This document shows positions 33,835-43,679 of a DNA stretch of 64,000 bases, piece by piece. The DNA lies in assembly GCA_014218235.1 (NCBI GenBank), contig CM024766.1:67693207-67757206 (forward strand), read 5' to 3'. The position numbers were made by a program, and so were the translations under genes. The notes beneath the pieces were generated by a model. The model was not told where the DNA came from. It did no database searches and saw nothing but the letters and a program-made list of their open reading frames with translations. Origin of the DNA: Colocasia esculenta (Eukaryota; Streptophyta; Magnoliopsida; Alismatales; Araceae). Numbering within the stretch: position 1 is the stretch's first letter; every line of letters begins with the position of its first letter.

Positions 33835-35625
33835 TCAGTTTAATTCCTTTTGGGAGAAAAGATACTTCAAGCTCTTGTGGTCGGTAAACACCTCAAATCT
33901 GACACCATAAAGATAGTGCCTCCAGATCTTTAGTGCATGAACCACTGCTGCGAGCTCCAAATCATGAGTCGGATAGTTCTTCTCATGCTCCTTCAACTGA
34001 CGAGAAGCATAAGCCACTACCCTTCCTTGCTGCATTAGCACACAGCCTAAGCCAATCCGAGACGCATCCGTGTAGATAGCAAAACCCTCTACACCGCTCG
34101 GCAAGACTAACACCGGAGCTGACGTGAGCTTAGTCTTCAACAATTGAAAACTACTCTCACACTTCTCGGACCAGACAAACTTCACTCCCTTTCTGGTGAG
34201 CTGAGTCAATGGGGCGGCGATGGATGAAAATCCCTCAATGAATCGCCGATAGTAACCAGCCAAACCCAGAAAACTACGAATCTCCGAAGGGGTCTTGGGA
34301 GTCTCCCAATCCATAACTGCCTGGACCTTTGCTGGATCAACTGCAACACCAGCACCGGAGATAACATGCCCGAGGAAATGAACCTCGCGCAACCAGAAAT
34401 CGCACTTGCTGAACTTAGCATACAGCTTGTGCTCACGGAGAACCTCTAATACTACCCTCAAATGCTGACGGTGTGTGGCCTCGTCCGGAGAGTAGACCAG
34501 CACATCATCAATAAACACTACAACAAAGCTATCTAGATACGGCCTAAACACCCTGTTCATGAGATCCATGAACGCTGCAGGGGCGTTGGTCAATCCGAAA
34601 GGAAGAACCAAAAACTCATAATGTCCATAACGGGATCTGAATGCCGTCTTGGACACATCCTCACTCCGAATCCTCAACTGATGATAACCAGATCGCAAAT
34701 CAATCTTAGAAAAGACTGATGCATCTTGCAACTGGTCAAACAAATCATCAATACGAGGTAAGGGATACCTGTTCTTCACAGTCACTTGGTTCAGCTTTCT
34801 GTAGTCAATGCATAACCTAAGTGACCCGTCTTTCTTCTTGACGAATAATACAGGTGCGCCCCAAGGGGAAACACTAGGGCGAATAAATCCCTTATCTAGC
34901 AACTCTTGCAACTGCCTCCTCAACTCAGCTAACTCCGCAGGTGCCATCCGATATGGAGCCTTCGAGATAGGAGAGGTGCCCGGAAGCAACTCTATGGTAA
35001 ACTCTATCTCTCTATCCGGTGGCAATCCAGACAAATCATCGGGAAAGACGTCTGGAAAATCCTGCACGACCTTAATCTCTGCAAGAGTAGGTGACTCATC
35101 AGCCTCTGGTACTAATACCACGCTGGCAAGAAAAGCGTCACAACCCTTGTTTACCATGCGCATCGCCTTCATGGCAGAGATGACCAACTTTCCCGCCAAG
35201 TTCCTTGGCAAGGGATGAGAGAACTCATCCTCACCAGGAATGCGGAAAACAATCCTCTTTCCACGACAATCTACTAACGCATAGTGCTCCTCTAGCCAAT
35301 CCAGACCAAGAATAGCATCATAGTCCTTCATCTTTAGCAAGAAGAAACACCCTTCTAGGATTCTATCCTCAATGCACACAGGTAACGACGGAATGCACTT
35401 CCTAGTCGATACCGTACCCGCAGGGGTGTGCACAGACAAAGAGACCTCTAAATCCTCAGACTCTATGCCTGACTCTAGGACTAACTGCCTAGCGAACTGC
35501 TCGGAAATGAACGAGTGAGTGGCACCCGTATCAAACAAAACCCGAGCGTGCACACCTAGATGTAAAACCGTACTTTCGGTGACATGCTCCGCCTGCTCGG
35601 CGTCCTCGCGCGCTAAAGCAAACAC
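33835..35625 (-). CDS. B2 protease, reverse transcriptase and RNase H (longest intact pol part)
   Basis: This 596-codon open frame is the best preserved coding stretch in the window. From the N-terminus: protease with LFDTGATHSFISEQFARQL (residues about 30-48) and AILGLDWLEEHY (about 104-115); RT with LRLCIDYRKLNQVTVKNRYP, FSKIDLRSGYHQLRI and the catalytic FIDDVLVYS (coding 34486-34515); the thumb and connection region; RNase H with IYTDASRIGLGCVLM and FEVFTDHKSLKYL. It ends early at QKELN because of a one-base deletion at about 33836. The first Met is not the true start: the frame is continuous with the gag tail upstream. All visible catalytic residues are present. Confidence 0.9.
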   Translation of the reverse strand: MFALAREDAEQAEHVTESTVLHLGVHARVLFDTGATHSFISEQFARQLVLESGIESEDLEVSLSVHTPAGTVSTRKCIPSLPVCIEDRILEGCFFLLKMKDYDAILGLDWLEEHYALVDCRGKRIVFRIPGEDEFSHPLPRNLAGKLVISAMKAMRMVNKGCDAFLASVVLVPEADESPTLAEIKVVQDFPDVFPDDLSGLPPDREIEFTIELLPGTSPISKAPYRMAPAELAELRRQLQELLDKGFIRPSVSPWGAPVLFVKKKDGSLRLCIDYRKLNQVTVKNRYPLPRIDDLFDQLQDASVFSKIDLRSGYHQLRIRSEDVSKTAFRSRYGHYEFLVLPFGLTNAPAAFMDLMNRVFRPYLDSFVVVFIDDVLVYSPDEATHRQHLRVVLEVLREHKLYAKFSKCDFWLREVHFLGHVISGAGVAVDPAKVQAVMDWETPKTPSEIRSFLGLAGYYRRFIEGFSSIAAPLTQLTRKGVKFVWSEKCESSFQLLKTKLTSAPVLVLPSGVEGFAIYTDASRIGLGCVLMQQGRVVAYASRQLKEHEKNYPTHDLELAAVVHALKIWRHYLYGVRFEVFTDHKSLKYLFSQKELN

Positions 35626-36348
35626 TCGAGCTGGGGCTCGAGCCCTTCCTGGTCTTCCTGTAGCTGGCGTTGCTGCTGCTACCGCTGCTGGGGCTGGCGC
35701 TCCGCGCTAGACTCCCTGCTGAAGTCTCGGACAATCCTTGATCTTGTGGTCGCTGCTTCCGCACTTCAAGCACTTTCCCGCAATCATCCAACACACGGAA
35801 CCACCATGAGTCTTCCCACAATGGGGACACTCTTTCTTCACACCAGGGGAACGTACAGAAGGTACCTGAGTACTGCCGACTGCTACTGATCGCTGTTGTG
35901 TCTGGTATACCACTTTCTTCTTGTCCTGCCGCTGGAACGTAGTTGCAGGTCTCTTCTGCGAAGCCTTCTTCTCTTCAAGGTATTGCTCCATCTCACCCTC
36001 CTGTCTACAGGCAGCGCTAAGGGCCTCGTCCAAAGTGCGATGGTCGAACTCCACTAGCCTCGTCCTCAGTGATGGTTTCAGGCCCATCACAAACTTCTTC
36101 GCCTTTCTGCACTCATTAGCCACAACGTGAGGTGCATACTTAGATAGTTCTGCAAACCTTGCCTCATACTCTAGCACGGTCATGGAGCCTTGAGTCAAAG
36201 AGAGGAACTCCTGCTCCATCCGATCTTGAATATGCTCGGGGACGAACTTGGCCCGAAAGAGCCTCACGAACTCGTCCCAAGCAACATCAACCGCGCCGTC
36301 CTCAAACCGTGTACGTAGTAATGAAGCCCACCATACATCAGCTCTTTC

Positions 36349-36427
36349 CTGCAGTACACCGTTCATAAGCACCATCTAAACAAATCTAACTTAATAGAAC
36401 ATACAAACATACAAAACTAACACATAC
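36349..36427 (-). other. Candidate gag intron 2 in B2
   Basis: 79 bp, minus strand CTTCAG|GTATGT ... CTGCAG|GAAAGA. It contains in-frame stops if retained. Removal joins TYMLQ to ERADVWW in phase 0. An alternative acceptor TTTGTTTAG|ATGG would leave a 52-bp intron, short for plants. Confidence 0.68.
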
Positions 36428-36622
36428 CTGAAGCATATAGGTGGCTAAAGTAACCTTATCCTCATCCGCACACCTAATAGCTCGGAAGATCTTTTCAATC
36501 TCCCTCATCCAACTCTCAGCTAGTAGTGGATCGCTCTCCCCCTTAAAAGAGGGTGGCAGCATCCTCTTGAATCTTTCCATGATGGAAGGTCCACCATGGT
36601 CCTGAGCTGGAACTTGAGCCTG

Positions 36623-36707
36623 CTACATCCAACAACAATTAATACACATTCAACATAATATCATACAATTAAATAAAACAGACTACACTTTGATTGATTA
36701 TGCTAAC
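36623..36707 (-). other. Candidate gag intron 1 in B2
   Basis: 85 bp, minus strand GCTCAG|GTTAGC ... GATGTAG|CAGGCT, T-rich towards the acceptor. Removal gives QLEAQ(Q)AQVPAQDHGG in one frame. It holds stops in the gag frame. Confidence 0.62.
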
Positions 36708-37092
36708 CTGAGCCTCCAACTGAGCCTGGAGTGCAGCCTGGTGTGGGCCTGCGTCTGCATGGCCTGCACCAAACCTTGCATGAACACTCCATAATCCACA
36801 GGCGGCGGTGGGGGAAGTACAGGACCCTGCGGTGTCGGGCCTGCTGCTCCGCCCGCTCCTCACGTCTCGGCTCGTCCTCACGGCCGGCGCTCCGCCACGC
36901 CTACCTCTCGAAGCCATGGCTGCAATAAATTTCAGCCACCATTAGAGCTACGTTAATTTATTTCCTAACCATTTTCTTATCTATTTTTCATTCATTATTA
37001 ATCAATTCTACACATGTGGACATTCCTATGTAGACTTAGCATGTAATGGGGATGATGACTTATATATATTTCATGTGCAATCTCAACCGGTC

Positions 37093-37104
37093 GCTCTGAT
37101 ACCA
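37093..37104 (-). other. B2 primer-binding site
   Basis: TGGTATCAGAGC on minus, five bases from the LTR end GTCGTCACA. Intact, unlike that of B1. Confidence 0.9.
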
Positions 37105-37109
37105 ATCTC

Positions 37110-40100
37110 TGTGACGACCCTCTTTATACCGGTACGATTATACCAATCCACGTCGGTATAATGAACGTCATCACAGTGGGATATTTACCCAAACAATAAC
37201 ATACGATTGAGATGCTCATAAATACAAATACAGAGTAGCGGAAGCAAAAGAACTACTTGTCTTCATTTCATCATCCACATTTAACATACATGATTCAAAT
37301 GACAATTTAAAGATAACTAAAGTCCACGTAAATAAAGTGCTAAAAATATCAGATTACATAGCTTGTCCACAATAACATAATAGTTCCATTACAATGCCTC
37401 AATTACATACAATGAAAGCAAAATGTCATGATGACGACTCCACCAGGCTACTCGCCACACTCGGAGTCACTCTCCACGGTCTCCTCTAACGATGTAGGGT
37501 CACCAACTAAACCTGTACGCCGAAGCAATGAATGAGTCTAAAAGACTCAGCAAATAACACCACACACCTCATACATGCATATATCACAGTAGGTTTTTCA
37601 TTCCAATTTGCAAAGTAAAACATATAGCATGCTTGGACATTGATAAGGACAACCTATCATGATGATTCTACAAACTTTAAAACACATGGTACATGATTTA
37701 AGCCATTCCAAAATAAATATCCTATCACATGCTTTCTACTCATGTAATCACATGAAAGCTACATTTCAAATGAGGCTATAACATGGAAGCAACCAGACAT
37801 GGGATTTTTGCATGTATAAAAAGAACATTTCTATCATTGTTTCTACATATTCTTGCACATGCAATTTATCATTTCATATACATTAAGGTTGCTGTTTGTG
37901 GCATACTTTAGCAATTCACATCCTATTGCATGAGAGCTACAATTCTAATTAATTACAACACGATAACAATTAAACATGGAATTGTTCACACATATGCAAG
38001 AAATGCTCCTAGCATGGATTCTACGCATTTTTACACATATAAAACCTTTTTATAAACATCTTTAGGTTGCTGCTATAACATAATTTCACATTAACATATC
38101 ATGGACCGCAATTTCACAACTTAACATAATGGTTTCACATGTTTACACAATTACTCATTCACATAGTTCTCTTTTTACACATTGCATATTTACACAGGTT
38201 CACACTACACAATTTACACATAATCACATTTCACAATTTAGTGCCGTGACACATAGTCCAAACCACCATTAGAAGGACACATCACATAACACATACACAT
38301 AGACGTCACCTAGGCAATACAGTGACGACTCTTGGACTGCGGAGACCGGGAGAACAAGTCTCCACCCTAACCAGTGGTACTTGTCCACCTCCAGGATTTC
38401 ATCCTAATGCCCTTAGGATCTTAACACATTGAACCTTCCATGGGGACTTTTTCATGGTACGGTTCCACGGCCCTATATGGAAGCAGTGTCACACATGGCA
38501 CACACTTTTACACATTACACATTTCGATTTTAACACACATATTACACATGTCTTTACATTCTCTCACTTATGCACATGGCTCTATTTTCCTAATCATGAT
38601 ACTATTTGTTGACAGAAATCAAACACTCAGTAGCTCACATTAATCAGGTTGGCAATCACATTATCAACTCATATTCATGATAGCATGTATTTGTCACATG
38701 TTTTCACATGGAAATTTCATAATACACTTTACAGTTATTCAAATATCACAAAATTTTAACCACACACTAGTTGCAGGTTCATGACCTCACATACAAATTT
38801 CTAGATTTTTCTGAGTCATATTACATTTACAGAAATTAAAACATTCAATTGCATGCCATTCATAATTCAATTTATCATGGAACATAACATGAATATCCAG
38901 TTTGATAGTTCACAGCCCTGAACCTAACATACACATCATCACAAGAATTTTCCCCGGATTTATTGCACAACACACAATTTACTGTAAATTTTACAAATCC
39001 TACGCATGTCTTCTATTTCCAACAAAATTTTACAGTAAATCCCACAATTATGGAAAAATTCTCAAAATTTCAGGGCATGGACTGATATGCATACACACGG
39101 TTTAGAAAAATTTAGGGCATTCCATTTCTCAGGGATCATGTAGACAGTAGGTAATCATGCATAATCCATTTCCAAACATGTATTTCAATAAATCTAACAA
39201 ATTCATGCCATTCATCAAAAGGCACAGAATATTCCACACACATCACATTGTCTATTTTACATAACATATACAATTACATTATATCCTCAGGCGAAAACAC
39301 TTCGGAAAATAAATCGTATACAAGGGAGAACAGCTCACTGTTCTGCCCTGAAGAACTTAACGGCACAGTCTGTCTGTTAATGGAGCTTAACGGCAACATT
39401 GTTGGCCGTTAATTGAAGATCTTAACAGCAAGGGGTCTTGCCGTCAAGTTCAAGTCTATGCAAAACACAGACCCGAGCTCCAAAAGAAGGAGAAATGTGA
39501 GGATCCAGGACACGAGGAAAATCTGTAAAATGGTAAAACCCTACTAGACACCTACATGGACGAAGTGAATGGGTTACTTGCCTTTTTTAAAAACCTCCAA
39601 AAGGGATCTAAGTTGCTGTTGAAGCTCTCCTTGGGCAGTCCCAAGAAGCCTCCAAACTCTTCTTGCTCCGGGTTCTTGGTCGATGCAAGCTTCAGTCGAG
39701 TGTTGGGGAAGCCTTCCCCAATGTCCCGACTTCCTCCTGGTAGTAGTGGATCGCCGGAAGAAGCCTTCAGTCGCCGGATTCAAGCTTGCCAAGTTCAGTT
39801 TTCCTCCAGTTTTTGGGCTAGGGTTTCTCTCCTTCTTGAAAGAAGTCAAGAGAGTTCTTCTGGTGCAGAAAGGGTTTAGTTTATAGTAGAGGGGTTTGGG
39901 ATATCCTGAAGGGGTGATGTGAAGGCCTGATAGCCGTTGGGGACATCTCCCCAATGGCTGGGCTTGCTTGCCCCCGGAATTTCGGGGTCTGCAACGCATG
40001 CAGGTCAGAGATATTAACGTCCACATCCATGGCCGTTGACTTAAGTATTAGCATCCATCGAGGTGGACGCTGACTCATTATGGACGTCCATCCATATTGA

Positions 40101-40356
40101 CGCCAATTTGGCCCTTCGGACAGAACTTAAAACAAGCAGAAACCATGCTTAACGTTTACATATACATACATGCCATATATATACTATCATGTACACACTA
40201 CCACCATGCAATTCATACACTATTTACAACTAATTATACACATGCACACATAAGTATAACTAGTTAATACGTACGTAGATATGTACATCTATGCATACGC
40301 AAGCATGAATTATTTACACGTAATAAAGTAATACAACAAAATTCGAGGGCCTTACA
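37110..40356 (-). repeat. B LTR copy 3 (5' LTR of B2)
   Basis: It runs from TGTGACGACC to GGGCCTTACA on plus and is followed by the GTTGC target copy. Minus-strand TATA candidate TATAAA at 39880-39885. The middle is dominated by CACATT and TTCACAC words (about 37560-38900). The third with text such as CTTGGGCAGTCCC and CTCCTCCTGGTAG (39600-39900) looks gene-like but is present in all three LTR copies. Confidence 0.92.
39880..39885 (-). promoter_or_regulatory. B LTR TATA-box candidate
   Basis: TATAAA on the minus strand within CTACTATAAACTAAACCC. The same box lies at 31699-31704 and 13626-13631. The GC-richer region that follows on minus would be the transcript leader. Confidence 0.45.
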
Positions 40357-40361
40357 GTTGC
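40357..40361. repeat. Target site duplication of the B1/B2 tandem, right copy (GTTGC)
   Basis: It follows CCTTACA and precedes GTTCACA, the resumed G1 LTR. Partner of GTCAC at 10889-10893. Confidence 0.82.
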
Positions 40362-41997
40362 GTTCACAAGATTTTACATGAAAACCCCTAATATTTATTG
40401 CTCTTACTTTCTACAATATTCTTACGCCTTTTTGACAGTCACATACGCAGTAAGAACACCTGTTCTAAAATGGAGCTATATTGAATGCTTTAAAATACAT
40501 ATTCACGACTTCTTTTCTATCCATGATGTCTCTTACACATGCACACACATGCACCATCCATATATGGCTGAAATCTGGCATAAAATATCTCATAATGTAT
40601 CGGTAATTTATTACAATAAAGTATATTAATTGCCCTATTTTAAAGGACTTGTATTCATTTCTTGCGTTGTTTATATACCGATATCGACGCTCCACTGTTC
40701 TAAAATTTCTCTAGAACGTCGAGCACCTGTTTATATATATACACTTTACTTGGCTTGTGGTGAACTCTCCGTCGGATATTCCTTTCACCGGACTAGTGAA
40801 CCCTTGCACAAGGCCTCCGTAAGTCTCCTCTGATCATGGATTCTCACATGGTCGACGAGCCGGTTGTACCCTAACACCCATTACACCTTTAGGGATCGAT
40901 ACGATCCAAACGACTATTAGAAGTTCGCTCGTACCTTGAATCACGCCGGACCTTTGGACCTTTGCTTGACATGGCCAGTGGTAGGGTCGTGAGTTCCACC
41001 TGACTGCCAACACCAAGTGCGCGTGTTGTGCAACTGTTACTATCGCCTGTTTACCCGTCGCATTACGTGCAACGTCCACTAGCTCTCATATGTACTCTAC
41101 TCGCTCGTCTATTCACGTTCACTCTACTTTCTCGTCTATTCATCTAGTGCTCTCATCTACTTCTTGGTACTCTATATTGGTCATTGGCTGATTGTCTAAA
41201 GATAAACAATATAACTAATGCCTGGCAATATATAAAGGGTCCGATCTGGTCCTGGGATGTGCGCCCGAAAGTGCTAGTGCCCATGGAAGTTAAATGATCA
41301 GAGTGTTTGGCATTACACTCAAGTGCTATCTATCTCGACTATCTATATGACAATCAAAACACAAAACGTGCTATACTCTCTCGATGTCTAGAATGACAAA
41401 CAAGTGCTATACTCGTCGTGCTATTATTATACTTGTGCTAGTTGTGCTATGGCCATCCTGCTATTCGTGCTATTATTATACTTGTGCTATTTTTGGAAAC
41501 TATACTCGATCTCATGCTATTGTGCTATCTTGTACCTGTTGTGCTATCTCTTGCTATATTTTGACTCTCTTGTACCTGCTATCTTTAGATACTCTGCCAT
41601 TAAATGCGTTAATTATTTTAAGCCTGCTTGAGCCTGAGATTTAAGTCCTACTAGGCGTTATCGCTCACCCTACGTTATTTGATGTTGTGTTCTCAGGTGA
41701 GACCGAGGATGACACATACACTCACGAGGAAGGGAATGACCAAGAGTGAAGCCAGGAGTACCCTCGAGTCATTATGTTATCTTAGAGTTGTAGTTAGTTA
41801 TTTCCATTTATTGCAATGTAATTGGGCCCTATAGAATGGCTCTGATAGTAGTGGTTGTAACTAGACATTTGAAAAGTTATTAATGAGAAAGATTTGCTTT
41901 AGTAATATTCAATGTGCAATGGTTGATGTCTAGTACTCGCTCTATACCTTTTCTTGCAACTGCCTCGCGCTCTAATATTCCGCGTCGGGGCATGACA
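40362..41997 (+). repeat. G1 5' LTR, right part
   Basis: It resumes with GTTCACAAGATTTTACATG, as in the 3' LTR at 47946, and ends GGGGCATGACA before the PBS. It includes a cluster of GTGCTAT words (about 41320-41560), also seen at about 48900-49140. Confidence 0.92.
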
Positions 41998-42003
41998 GTT
42001 TTG

Positions 42004-42015
42004 TGGTATCAGAGC
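42004..42015 (+). other. G1 primer-binding site
   Basis: TGGTATCAGAGC six bases after the LTR. Initiator tRNA-Met type. The following 185 bp (42016-42200) is leader without a gene. Confidence 0.92.
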
Positions 42016-42200
42016 CTAGGTTATTCTAAGTATAGGGTGATCTAGGTTGACCAGCCTCGACTAAGAGTCAGTAATCCTACCTATGCGAGATGTGGGTAGA
42101 ACCATGGGTAATCAGCTAAAATAAACTCACACACGCACAAATTAAACTTTCAATCAGCATTATAACTATCAAACTATTTTGTAGGAACTAAACAGCTACA

Positions 42201-43106
42201 ATGACTGCGGAACGTGCCCAGATGAGAGGCATGCAACAGTCCCTCCAGGAATTGACTCGGGCCATACTACAAGCCACCCAGTAAGGCGGTGGTAACCGCA
42301 GAGGGAACCAACCAGGTGCAAGCGAGCTGCATCGAAATTTCAGGGGTCTGAACCCGCCTAGGTTCAGTGGGTCTACGGATCCAGATGAAGCGGAGCACTG
42401 GCTAAAGGAAAAGGAAAGGATCTTCCATGTAATGCAATGTGCGGACGGAGACAAACTCCTATTAGCGACATTCCAACTGGAGAAGGATGCCCGCGCATGG
42501 TGGGAGTCCGTGGAAGCCACAAAAGTTAACGACCAATTTACTTGGGCCGAATTTAAGGAAGCTTATAATGCTAAGTACTTCTCTGAACGAGTACAGGAAA
42601 AGAAGGCTGCTGAATTCGCTGCTCTTAAACAGCGAAGCCTGACAGTAGCAGAATACGAAGCCTAGTTTTCTAGACTATCAAAATATGCTGAACATCTGAT
42701 CAACACCGAGAGAATGAAGGCTAAGCGCTTTCTAAATGGCCTTAAGCCTCAGTACATTACTCAACTGGTGCCACTCGACATACAAACTTATGCCGAAATG
42801 GTTAAGAAGGCCCAGCTACTAGAAGACGCTACGGACTTCACCGACCGTATCAAGGGGAAGTTCGTAAGGAAAGAAATGACATCGGGACCAGCATCTGCCA
42901 AGCCGACCAATGGAAAAAAGCATCCTTTCCACCCAACTGAGGGATCCATCTAGGATAGGAAACCCAAGGTCTTCATCCCCAACATGCCAACAAAGAGCCA
43001 CTGCAAACACTCTGACAAACCTGGTCACACCGCTGATGAGTGCTAGAGAAAAGCCGGAGCATGTCTGCGCTGCGGAAGTCGCGAGCATCGCATACCCGAG
43101 TGTCCG
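42201..43106 (+). pseudogene. G1 gag, several stops
   Basis: The start is MTAERAQMRGMQQ (42201). The Retrotrans_gag core reads PPRFSGSTDPDEAEHWL, FQLEKDARAWWESV, FKEAYNAKYFSERV and SRLSKYAEHL. In-frame stops lie at 42282 (TAA), 42663, 42951 and 43044 (TAG). Two knuckles lie at the end: a degenerate one (CKHSDKPGHTADEC, with Ser in place of the second Cys) and the intact CLRCGSREHRIPEC (about 43063-43104). One frame holds throughout, so the damage is by point changes, not indels. Confidence 0.9.
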
Positions 43107-43679
43107 ATGCTGAAAGAAAATGAGAAGCGCACTGCTATGCCTAAGAAACAGGGTAGGCTGCAAGCTCTGCACAATGAAGAAACCATCGAGGAAGGTGGCG
43201 TAGTAGAAGGTACCCTGCAAGTCTTTTCTTTGCCAGCATTTGTGTTATTTGATACTGGAGCTACTCATTCATTCATATCTCAACACTTTGCTGATACCCT
43301 GACTGCAAAACCTACAACCATGGGTGGTGAATTCTCTGTCACAACACCCTTGGGGGAGAAGGAGAAACTAAACCAGTACTTTCCATCTGCCGATGTAATG
43401 ATCGGAGACCATAACCTAAAGGCCGACCTGGTATGTATGTTCATGGAAGGGTATGATGTCATATTGGGAGCCGACTGGTTGTCCACATATGGGGCAAGCG
43501 TCGATTGTAAGAAAGGAAGGGTGACGTTTAGTGACTTTCCTAAATTAGCATTCACTAGGATTAGACATAAGAAGCGGATGTCTCTAGTCTCTGCCTTAAA
43601 AGCCCATAACATGATAAGGAAAGGATGTTTTGCTTTCCTTGCGGCCGTCATAGTCGAAAAGAAGAAGACATCCACATAG
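43107..43679 (+). pseudogene. G1 aspartic protease
   Basis: The frame continues from gag. The active site LFDTGATHSFISQHF is at about 43245-43290, and the second block VILGADWLSTYGA at about 43460-43500, then VDCKKGRVTF. This frame ends at 43677-43679 after a one-base shift near 43655; the RT frame takes over. Confidence 0.88.

Larger units (their letters stand above)
35626..36917 (-). pseudogene. B2 gag with two candidate introns
   Basis: Start codon at 36915-36917 (MASRGRRGG). A frame mismatch lies between the start and the Gln-rich segment QAALQAQLEAQ. Candidate intron 1 is 36623-36707. The exon IMERFKRMLPPSFKG...TYMLQ is 36428-36622. Candidate intron 2 is 36349-36427. The Gag core RADVWWASLLRTRFEDG, VLEYEARFAELSKYAPHV, MGLKPSLRTRL and a basic segment follow, then two knuckle-like motifs (CPHCGKTHGGSVC and CLKCGSSDHKIKDC, about 35725-35835). 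The frame is open from 36348 to 35707. Gag coats the RNA; the CCHC motif binds it. Confidence 0.87.
10894..40356 (-). mobile_element. Compound gypsy element B1/B2: LTR-body-LTR-body-LTR, minus strand
   Basis: Three copies of one LTR (10894-14099, 28951-32175, 37110-40356) bracket two bodies in the same minus orientation: B1 (14100-28950, split by A3) and B2 (32176-37109). The 5-bp target duplication is found only at the outer ends, so the three-LTR unit occupies a single insertion site. Such a unit arises by unequal recombination between LTRs. Both bodies are Tekay/Del-type chromoviruses closely similar to each other and distinct from G1. Confidence 0.88.

Noticed and set aside
36376..36427. 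52-bp version of gag intron 2 with acceptor TTTGTTTAG
   Set aside because: Too short for typical plant splicing, and it leaves extra residues before ERADVWW. The CTGCAG acceptor fits the Gag frame better.
41384..41644. Tyr/Leu/Cys-rich frames in the G1 LTR (also 48874-49212)
   Set aside because: They are translations of the GTGCTAT word array and are membrane-like only by composition.
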